Of a stretch of DNA of 64,000 bases, positions 9,955-18,288 are shown in pieces (position 1 is the stretch's first letter; each line of letters begins with the position of its first letter). Below the pieces are notes generated by a model. That model did no database searches, was not told the DNA's origin, and worked only from the letters and a program-made list of their open reading frames with translations. Origin of the DNA: Bdellovibrionales bacterium (lineage in GTDB: Bacteria > Bdellovibrionota > Bdellovibrionia > Bdellovibrionales > UBA1609); contig JAHDIR010000011.1 in the NCBI GenBank assembly GCA_020630675.1, positions 1 to 64,000 on the forward strand, in the 5' to 3' direction. Position numbers and translations under genes: made by a program.

Positions 9955-12357
9955 TTACTTTTTGAGAAAGCCTAAAACTTTCAGAACATCATACCTATCA
10001 ACGCTCACTTCTCCATCGGCGTTGATAGGCATTTGATTTTTATTTTGATTATAGGACAACTTGTTTTCATTTTTACCCGTAAAAAAACCCCATGTACTTT
10101 TTAAACCTTTAGCAACGCCCTTACCAACTTCAGCTAGCGTTTTGGCTGAATAATCATAAGCACAAGCCCCTGAGTTTTTTAACAGCTCATCTCCCTTCAA
10201 CGTAAGTAGCTTTCTATAACTCACCTCAGTGCAATAAGAGGCATACTTACTTGAGTCAGCAATTAGGTCTTTGAAGTAATCGTAAGAAACATCCACTTCG
10301 CCTTTATCGATAAAGTGGTTGTTATCAGTATCAAACTTCAAAAATAAAGACTCAACAAAAATTAATAAAGTTCCGATTTTACTGTATTCGGCGTAAGTTA
10401 AAAAAGTATCATCAACCTCATCAATTCTTTTGATGGAGTAAACTAAACTTTCTTCAAAGCTCATTACTTCCCCCGGATCAATGAGTTTTCTTTCTTCATC
10501 ATGACGAGCTAAGTAGGCTTGTAATCCTGGTAAATTATCAAATTTATCAATAACAATAGATAAGAAGTGATCGTTAAAACATTTTTTAGGAATCGCAGGC
10601 AGGCCGAAAACATCATGATTAGTGACTGTCTCAGAACATTTGCTCTTTAATTGATCATAAGAGCTTGGAAAAACTGAAAGCGTCGAGGCGTAGTGCGATA
10701 TCACTTCAATGGCTTCGTTCATACGAATCATTGAATACTTCTTTAACTTACCCATAGACCCTTCTAGGCGATAACCATCTCCGGACGCCACGAAAACTTT
10801 GGACTCGATATACATTCGCCCTACAATATTCTCAACGGTGGATTTACCGACCGCCATAATATAAAGTTGGTTAAATAAATCACTAAATTCCCTAACAAAA
10901 ACCTCTAACTCTGGCCTGTAAATTCCTTCATAAATATTTTTTCTTCGAGTTGGAGTATTATAACCCACGGCTACAGCACGTGTCAGAGAGCGAAACACAT
11001 TTAACAGCGAAAGATTTTTTTTGTTATATTTTTCGCTACCCGCCTGTCTCTCAATGACCAGACCTTGGCGATCTAAAGAAAAATAAGTGGGAATACTACG
11101 AACTATATCAACAAACGACATTTCACCCATTACCCCTGTTGGCTCAGGAGATAAGCCAGGGTAAATATGACCTCTTACTATCTTAAGTTGAGTTTTTTTA
11201 TAAAGATCAAACTCTTCTCGTATTCTACGAAAATGATTTTCATGAATACCTTTATAATAAGGTTTAAAGCTTTTGCCATAAACCTTATTAAAATAAGAAT
11301 TTTTATCTCTTAGGTTTTTTGGAACACTAATCATTTTCTCAAAGACAATGGGAATCATTCTCTGCAAAGTCTTAAGTGTTAAAGACCGTGGAAGCTTGTT
11401 AAGACGTTCATAGTAATAAAGAACACTATTTATATCTTTATAACTAAAAATATTATTTTTATTCAGATGAATAGATTCTTCCACAGAACTAAGTAAAGAA
11501 TTAGCTTGCTCAAGAACCTGTTCGGTGTGAATGCCGTTAAAATAAGACTCTAAAGTCCAGTTATGCTTTGTATTGAGCATAAATCTTAAGTAGTCAGTTA
11601 TGCTCTTAGCCCAAAGGCTAACGTTACCTGTAGTTAATCTTTCTCCTTGAGCCGACCACATTAATTTATGAAAACTCCAATAAAGATTCCATTTATCTAA
11701 GTTAGTTTGAGTTAAAAGAATATTTGCAGAAGACAACCAACGCTCGAGCTCTTCTTTACTAAAAGAAAGTTTATAATCAAAGAAAAGGGCCACGACTAGT
11801 TTTTTTGCAGCAGACAGCTTTTCAACAATAACATCATCACTTAAGGACTTTTCATCATACTGTTCCAACATAAGGTTAGCTAACGGGTAAAGTTTTAAGT
11901 AAACTTTCTTTAAGCGTAAAATAAAAACCCTAAGGTCTTTAAGCTCCTTATGGCTAATTCTCTTTTTATGCCCTTTAACAATTTTTTGTTTAATTTCAAA
12001 AAATATTTTTATAAATTTTTCCGTCTCAGAGTCATAATTGTCTATTTTTTTTCTTAACAAACTTTTTACATTTGGTAGGGATATATCATCTTGAGATTCG
12101 ACATTGATATGTTTATCTACAACTTCAACGACATACCCCAAACAATCAAAAGCCGCTTCGACACTGCCGTCAGTGGTGTTTTGTAACCCTTCTTTTATAA
12201 ACGGAGAAAGCTTGTCATCAACACAAGACAAAGAATTTCCGCCCTTAATCTCAAGGGTATCATTTGACTCAGCATCATCGGTATCCATTTGACAGGAAAT
12301 TATTAATACGGAAAAAGTAAAATAAAAAAAGATCTTCAACCATTTCTTAAAACACAT
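9955..12357 (-). CDS. predicted lipoprotein with EF-hand-like Ca-binding loops (module 2)
   Basis: Signal plus lipobox (FSVLIISC); EF-hand loop FDTDNNHFIDKGE and a C-terminal NADGEVSVDRYD loop; overlaps upstream barrel gene by 11 nt. Confidence 0.7.
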   Translation of the reverse strand: MCFKKWLKIFFYFTFSVLIISCQMDTDDAESNDTLEIKGGNSLSCVDDKLSPFIKEGLQNTTDGSVEAAFDCLGYVVEVVDKHINVESQDDISLPNVKSLLRKKIDNYDSETEKFIKIFFEIKQKIVKGHKKRISHKELKDLRVFILRLKKVYLKLYPLANLMLEQYDEKSLSDDVIVEKLSAAKKLVVALFFDYKLSFSKEELERWLSSANILLTQTNLDKWNLYWSFHKLMWSAQGERLTTGNVSLWAKSITDYLRFMLNTKHNWTLESYFNGIHTEQVLEQANSLLSSVEESIHLNKNNIFSYKDINSVLYYYERLNKLPRSLTLKTLQRMIPIVFEKMISVPKNLRDKNSYFNKVYGKSFKPYYKGIHENHFRRIREEFDLYKKTQLKIVRGHIYPGLSPEPTGVMGEMSFVDIVRSIPTYFSLDRQGLVIERQAGSEKYNKKNLSLLNVFRSLTRAVAVGYNTPTRRKNIYEGIYRPELEVFVREFSDLFNQLYIMAVGKSTVENIVGRMYIESKVFVASGDGYRLEGSMGKLKKYSMIRMNEAIEVISHYASTLSVFPSSYDQLKSKCSETVTNHDVFGLPAIPKKCFNDHFLSIVIDKFDNLPGLQAYLARHDEERKLIDPGEVMSFEESLVYSIKRIDEVDDTFLTYAEYSKIGTLLIFVESLFLKFDTDNNHFIDKGEVDVSYDYFKDLIADSSKYASYCTEVSYRKLLTLKGDELLKNSGACAYDYSAKTLAEVGKGVAKGLKSTWGFFTGKNENKLSYNQNKNQMPINADGEVSVDRYDVLKVLGFLKK

Positions 12358-13747
12358 AACTTCCCCCTAATCGAAGAAAGTCGTTGCCTTTGAATTTTGA
12401 ATAAAATGTATTTTCGTTATTTTTTGAAGCAGATATAACACCACCTTCAACAAACAGTTGAAGCCTAGAGTTTAAATATTTAATTTTTGTCGTACTCAAT
12501 TGACCTTGATCTGGCAAAGAGTATTCAAATCGACCTTCCCACACTATTTTTTTTCGGCGACTTAACCGGTGAGTATAGTCAACACTAAATTGAACACTTT
12601 CTTCGCGATTAAAGTAATTTCGAGTAAATACATCATCTAACTCAGGGTATTCAATGAGAGTGCCTTTCTCTTTTTTATTTTTAAATAAGCGAATATAAGA
12701 GGCCGATACATTTAAATCATTCACAAGAAAATGATTTTTTCTCAAGCCCCCGCTCAACCAGTCTTGAGTGCTTAAGTCACTCTCCACCCATTCAGAAGGC
12801 TTAACAAACGAGCCCTCAGGTTTATCTTTCAAGAAAGAAAGCCAAGCCGTGACCTCTTCCCAGCGGCGCCCTAGGTCAAAAGTGTACAGTTGATGTCTTT
12901 TTGCTTGCACATCAACAACCGCTAATATGCTAGGACCTCCCGAAGTTTCTTCGCTAAAAAGATACGAGGTATGAAAGCTATTGTTTATTTTATTAGCGTA
13001 CCCAATGTTCATCCAACTTTTTTTGTTGGAGTAACCCAATTGAATCGCTCCAGCCCCGCGAAAAACAACATCATTCACATCAGGCTCTCTAATTTGATAG
13101 CGTACATCTGTTAAAATTCCACGCTCTAAGACTTGATTAGGTGGCAATGAAAACCAAGGGTTCAAAGAAGACAACTTTTCATTTTCTAAACGGTAACTTG
13201 GCCCTTGCCCAGGAAGATGAAAATAGCTGACAAAAGATTTAAGAAAAAAACCGTTGCCACGCCAACTGTAATGAAGGCCTGTTAAACCTTGCTCTTGAGG
13301 GCTTAAAAAATCAAGATTAAACAAGGGCTGAGTTAAACCTAACTTCCAAACCTTATCTACCTCACTCCAAGTTTGCAGTTTACGACCAAAAGATAATGAC
13401 TGCGACCCATTTTTTTTATTCACAAAAAGTTCTGTTACTCGAGGCGAGAAGAAGTCTAAGTCTAAACCTCTTTGGTAAGTTAAGCCTAAGTTGTGAAAAT
13501 ATTTAAAGCCTTGCCCACTCCACTTTAGCTCAGAGTTTAAATCTATATCTGTAAAGTTATAGGCGTCGTTAGAAAAATTTTTCTGATTAAATAAACTTTG
13601 TTGAATATTAATGGCCGATTTGTGGCTTACACTAGAAAGAACAAAGCCGGGATAAGCTAAAACAATAAGAACTAAAGCCAATGGTAAAATATTTACCCAC
13701 TGCTGACTAAAATTCAGTATTAATTTACTCACCCAAGTTGACTTCAT
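12347..13747 (-). CDS. predicted outer-membrane beta-barrel protein (module 2)
   Basis: N-terminal signal, beta-strand-rich, C-terminal ...FLRLGGSYVF; shares GRK..W...D..W..GL..P..N motif with the 16114..17565 product. Confidence 0.65.
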   Translation of the reverse strand: MKSTWVSKLILNFSQQWVNILPLALVLIVLAYPGFVLSSVSHKSAINIQQSLFNQKNFSNDAYNFTDIDLNSELKWSGQGFKYFHNLGLTYQRGLDLDFFSPRVTELFVNKKNGSQSLSFGRKLQTWSEVDKVWKLGLTQPLFNLDFLSPQEQGLTGLHYSWRGNGFFLKSFVSYFHLPGQGPSYRLENEKLSSLNPWFSLPPNQVLERGILTDVRYQIREPDVNDVVFRGAGAIQLGYSNKKSWMNIGYANKINNSFHTSYLFSEETSGGPSILAVVDVQAKRHQLYTFDLGRRWEEVTAWLSFLKDKPEGSFVKPSEWVESDLSTQDWLSGGLRKNHFLVNDLNVSASYIRLFKNKKEKGTLIEYPELDDVFTRNYFNREESVQFSVDYTHRLSRRKKIVWEGRFEYSLPDQGQLSTTKIKYLNSRLQLFVEGGVISASKNNENTFYSKFKGNDFLRLGGSYVF

Positions 13748-13961
13748 ATTACCCCTTAAATCTGAGCTAATTATAAGAGATCCAGTGACTTTTTGAAAAT
13801 TAATACTCTGACCTGTAAGGTCAGATTGTAAAAATTATAGGATCAAATCAAATATGACATATACCCTGTATTTTTTTCTAAAAATACTAATTTGGAACCA
13901 CCTTATTTTTAAGCAAAAGTGACAATTTTCGCTTTATTTTCAACTCATTTAGGTGGATTAC

Positions 13962-16124
13962 TCAATCTTTAAATAAACTAGATATAGTCGCTAAAATATC
14001 AATGAGACCACTTCGTTTTGCAAAGGCAGTTCTTTTTTCAGGAAACTTTACCCAGTGTTGAAACACCAAAATTTCATTGGGATCAACAACGGGTTCATTA
14101 TTGGGAATATACCCTTTAGCCATCATAAAGCTATAAGTATCTTCAGGTCTGACTTCTGGATATATTAAACCTAAAATTTCTCCTATGGCTCCTTCCGCCA
14201 ACTGGAAGGACTTTACAATTTCAGGGTAATCTAAAAGATTATTACTATTTGTATCAAAACGGTGAAAGAAGGACTCTGAGTAATGCCAAAGAATTAATAG
14301 CTCTAAAAGATCAAAACTACTTATGTACAGGTCTTGCTTAAGATCTGCCACCACCGATAAGCTTTGCTCTACAAACGAGGAGCCTTCAGATAGACTCAAG
14401 CCCCTGTTTAAGCCAGGGAAGTTTATTAAAGCTGTTTTCTTAAAAAAAGCAAACTCAGAAGAAAGACAAGCTGAGTGTATTTTACCGCTTTTATAACAAG
14501 ATGGTGACAAGGCTTTCTTTATTTGTTGGGCACTTTCATAGCCCGATATAATGTACTGAATAAAAGAAGAAAGCTCAGACACCGAAAGTTGTTTATTGCC
14601 ATCACTATATAATGTCAGCAGGTCAGCCTCAACAAGGGTGCGACTATAAAAGCTTGAAAGATCTAAAGAGCTTCCGAGCAAAGGCTTCCAAGGCTCAATT
14701 AATTCATCCACCCAACTGGTGAGCTCATTTATACCAAATTGATTTTCATCATTCGCATAAACTTGAGCAAAGGGTTTTAAGAATACATGCTTGAAGTTTA
14801 TAGACATATAAGCTTCATAACTTAAAATACTTTTTACAGGATCACTTTGCCCTAAAAATACACGACCAGCAGGTTCGATATTGAAATTAAGTCCGGAACA
14901 ATGAACTAAATACCTAGCTAATTCCACGCCTTCAACAGGCATAGCTTTTGCGCTTTGACTATCACAAGAGTAAGGGTGCTGAACAGCTAAACTATAGAAA
15001 TTCAGACTTTTTTGCCATTGAGTGATTGCCGAGTTTATCGCAGCTAATTGTATAATACCAAAATGACCTGATTTAGCTTGTAAAAAACGCTCAGTTAAAT
15101 TTAACCAGCTACCATCCAAAGCTGCTAAAGTGGTCTCACTTTCTGAATTAAGTACTTTTGAGACTCTCTCAAACAAAAGGTGCCACTCATGAAACAAAAT
15201 GGTTTGATTTGCTCTTTCTTGTAAGGATGACTCTAATGATAAAAATAACTTTGAAACCATCTTTATTAAATGGTCGTTTTCTAAACCGTTGACCCATTTT
15301 TGCCAACCTAAAGTTCCGTGAATATACAAATTCACTAAGTCTAAAAAGTTATCAATGACAGCGGGGTCATTGGCTTTTTTATCTAAACCGACAAAGATAT
15401 TTATATATTGATCTAAGGCTAAAACAGCTGCTTCTAATTGGTTTTTGGTTTTTTCTGTGTCTATGAAATCTAGAAGAATATTTTTAAGATCTGTAAAAGA
15501 AACTTTTTTGGCAAATAGCTCTAAAATTAAATTTTTAAGCTCCGGCTCAATGGAGCTCCAAGCTTTTTTCATTTCTGGGTAAGAAACAAGATCTGGACTT
15601 ATCATATACTTAGCTAAAACAGGAATTTTAGTTCTAAGCTTCAGAGAAGCTTTCTCATAAGCTCTCAACTTACTCGCCAAAAGCTGGAGCTCATTACGAT
15701 GAATGGTTTCTTCTTGTCCACCTAAAATTAGTTTTTTAAATTTAAATGCCGTATTGTAGACGGTTACATCTAGAACACTCGAAGTTTCAGGCAAGAACTT
15801 AAGTAAAATATCTTTTATTTCACTTTTTTCAAAAATAAGCTGTGGGTTTCCTTGTAAGTCTTTTTTTCTAAAATCAAGGATAAGCTCAATAAGATCAATA
15901 TGACAAAGCCAAAACTGACTAATTTTAGATGACGACAACTGTCCTTTTAAATAATTTTCGACTTTATCAGAATAACCACTAAAGCATGTTTTGATTCGTA
16001 ATATACTTTGGTCGGTAAAGTCTTGTTGAATTTTAGGTGGCTCTTTACCAGAACAAGAAAGTAGAAACAGAGAAAAAACCAAAACACAAATTTTAATAGG
16101 ATTTATATTGAGATTAAAAAGCAT
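13962..16124 (-). CDS. predicted lipoprotein with several EF-hand-like loops (module 3), paralogue of 9955..12357
   Basis: Lipobox LFLLSC; loops NDENQFGINEL, YSDGNKQLSVSEL, FDTNSNNLLDYPE; overlaps barrel gene by 11 nt. Confidence 0.7.
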   Translation of the reverse strand: MLFNLNINPIKICVLVFSLFLLSCSGKEPPKIQQDFTDQSILRIKTCFSGYSDKVENYLKGQLSSSKISQFWLCHIDLIELILDFRKKDLQGNPQLIFEKSEIKDILLKFLPETSSVLDVTVYNTAFKFKKLILGGQEETIHRNELQLLASKLRAYEKASLKLRTKIPVLAKYMISPDLVSYPEMKKAWSSIEPELKNLILELFAKKVSFTDLKNILLDFIDTEKTKNQLEAAVLALDQYINIFVGLDKKANDPAVIDNFLDLVNLYIHGTLGWQKWVNGLENDHLIKMVSKLFLSLESSLQERANQTILFHEWHLLFERVSKVLNSESETTLAALDGSWLNLTERFLQAKSGHFGIIQLAAINSAITQWQKSLNFYSLAVQHPYSCDSQSAKAMPVEGVELARYLVHCSGLNFNIEPAGRVFLGQSDPVKSILSYEAYMSINFKHVFLKPFAQVYANDENQFGINELTSWVDELIEPWKPLLGSSLDLSSFYSRTLVEADLLTLYSDGNKQLSVSELSSFIQYIISGYESAQQIKKALSPSCYKSGKIHSACLSSEFAFFKKTALINFPGLNRGLSLSEGSSFVEQSLSVVADLKQDLYISSFDLLELLILWHYSESFFHRFDTNSNNLLDYPEIVKSFQLAEGAIGEILGLIYPEVRPEDTYSFMMAKGYIPNNEPVVDPNEILVFQHWVKFPEKRTAFAKRSGLIDILATISSLFKD

Positions 16125-17565
16125 AACTTAACCTCAAGTCTAAAGCATCGGTGTCTTCATAAGCATGCCAGTACATTTCTCGCGGATCAGAAAAATTGTT
16201 GGAAAGCAAAGCAATATGGCTATATGACAAAGACAACACGGCTTGCCGACTCAGTCTAACACTCGCCTGCCATAAACTGACCGTGGTTTTTTGAATAAAA
16301 TCGTAGTTCCAATCGGCGCTCAACTGAAAGGGTTTTCCTAAAGTTAAGTTTTGATTCCATTTTAACTTTAAGGCTCGGTTGTACTGATATCTGATAGGAA
16401 ACCTCGAATCTGTTCGGGACGCTAGACGTCCAATATCTGGAAGGTCTCCTCCTTCGAGATGAGTATAACTGGTCAGAAACTCCCCACCTATCTGGTTAAA
16501 TTTATACTTAAGAAAACCTGTATAAATCCATGTGGTGTCGACATTTTTTTGTAATGTCGTTGCTGGCTGAGACTTCAGGTGAGGCTGATCATAAGTCACA
16601 GCCCCTCCCACAGATAGTGAGTTTGATGCTTCAGCTTCAAAGTCAGCGGCAGCCAAAGTATGATAAACCACCTCTGGCGTGACATTGGCCAACAAACTCA
16701 CTGTATTTTTTAAACTGACAATGGGAGCCACCAAAGGAATTTGATTCATTGGCTTTATTGCCCCAGAAAGGCTCATATTAAAAGCTTTCCAGCGAGCACC
16801 AGCTTTTAAAGCAAAGCTAGGGTTATAAATTATATCACTCGGCGCACTATTGATGAGACGATATTTCAAGTCGATTTGATTATCACCAACCAAAGCAACA
16901 CTGCTACCTGGAGGCTTAAAGTTTGGGTTTTTTGAAATAAAACTTCCATCCTTTTCTTCAAAATCAATACCCAGGTCAGGAATAAAAAAAGGAGATACAA
17001 AAGCTGTGAGGAAAACTGGAGACTTCGTTTGAATATCAAGGTAAAATCCCGTGAGAGATTGACTCATCGGCTGGGTTAGGTTGTAAAAGTTTCTTGGCGC
17101 CCAAAGCCCTCGCTGCCAAATGTCATCCTCTAAGCTCCATTTGGTTTTTTTTCGACCGGCACTTATTTCGAAAAATTTTGCTTTATAAGATGAGTAAAGA
17201 TCTGGTATATCAAAGTATATATGCTCTTCAGACGTGGCATAAAACACCTGCCCTTCCGCCTTCCAATTAAAAGATTCTTGCAGTTTTTTGGTAGACTGCC
17301 ACTGGCCAGCAAAACCAATCAAACTATTAGAATTTTGAGCAGTTTTTTTTGTTTGTGAGCTGAGTTCCGAATAACCACTTAACCCTAAGAATAAGGACAT
17401 TTTTTTATGAGACTTTGAAAACAAACTCTCGGTTTTTTTGGGCTTCAGTTTTATTTGCGCATTAGATGCTAGATCTAGGGCATTTGAAGTGGCTGCGTTT
17501 AAGAAAAAAGGACATTGGATAAAAAACAAAAAGACAACAAGATATTTTTTATGCTTATTTAACAT
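16114..17565 (-). CDS. predicted outer-membrane beta-barrel protein (module 3), paralogue of 12347..13747
   Basis: Signal peptide, GRKKTKWSLEDDIWQRGLWAPRNFYNLTQPMSQSLTGFY motif shared with module 2 barrel, C-terminal ...DLRLSYAF. Confidence 0.65.
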   Translation of the reverse strand: MLNKHKKYLVVFLFFIQCPFFLNAATSNALDLASNAQIKLKPKKTESLFSKSHKKMSLFLGLSGYSELSSQTKKTAQNSNSLIGFAGQWQSTKKLQESFNWKAEGQVFYATSEEHIYFDIPDLYSSYKAKFFEISAGRKKTKWSLEDDIWQRGLWAPRNFYNLTQPMSQSLTGFYLDIQTKSPVFLTAFVSPFFIPDLGIDFEEKDGSFISKNPNFKPPGSSVALVGDNQIDLKYRLINSAPSDIIYNPSFALKAGARWKAFNMSLSGAIKPMNQIPLVAPIVSLKNTVSLLANVTPEVVYHTLAAADFEAEASNSLSVGGAVTYDQPHLKSQPATTLQKNVDTTWIYTGFLKYKFNQIGGEFLTSYTHLEGGDLPDIGRLASRTDSRFPIRYQYNRALKLKWNQNLTLGKPFQLSADWNYDFIQKTTVSLWQASVRLSRQAVLSLSYSHIALLSNNFSDPREMYWHAYEDTDALDLRLSYAF

Positions 17566-17879
17566 ACATCAACTCCCACCCTCTCGTTTTTTTTAAAAAA
17601 AATTGGATCCTTACCAAATCACTAGCTCACTCTGAGCCCTTTAACGCTTGGCGTTCTGGCGGAACACCCCAGACCTTTCTGTACCCGATTTCTTACATTC
17701 TTTCAAATTCTTACTCGCAATAAATTGTGTTTAGAAAGAATAACAATAGAATTTATGTATTTTTGACAGCTCTTGCTGACCTACAAAGCATTTTATTGAT
17801 TTGAGCGCCAAAAAATCGACACCTCTGTTTTGACGATTTAAGATTTTTAACAAGAAGGTTGGGACGTTCCTAAAAAAAA

Positions 17880-17978
17880 GGCAGAATGTAATTAGAGAAA
17901 ACAGTCAAGGTTTCTTCGCAAAACTATTAACACTTATCGCCGGATGATAAACCACTGTTCTCTCTAAACTATTCTGCC
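17880..17978 (+). ncRNA. candidate structured RNA / long imperfect inverted repeat in the nrdAB upstream region
   Basis: GGCAGAATGTAATTAGAGAAAACAGT (17880-17905) pairs with ACTGTTCTCTCTAAACTATTCTGCC (17954-17978); helix continues GGTTT (17909-17913)/AAACC (17949-17953). Confidence 0.45.
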
Positions 17979-18288
17979 TCGGAGCTCCATTGATCAAAAT
18001 TATTCATGACATCACCTTTTACACATTGACTCAAATCGGAGACGGAAATATCGTTTTACCTGAGAGGGAATTTGGAAAGAATCCAAACCGGGGAAAGTTA
18101 AACTCTACTCTATTCGTACACGGATGTACTGCAAAGCTCACAATTACAAATAATTTGAATAAACAAAAGCCTGAAAACACTCAGAAACTTAACAATCCTG
18201 AGTATTTTTTGAGGGCACTGAATACTTTTTTTTAAACTAGAATTGAACATAGACAAGCAAAGAAAAATAACAACGGGCAGGAGGCTTC

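Noticed and set aside
17990-18235. 81 aa ORF upstream of nrdA
   Set aside because: Low-complexity, no clear RBS or domain; lies in the probable nrdA leader region.
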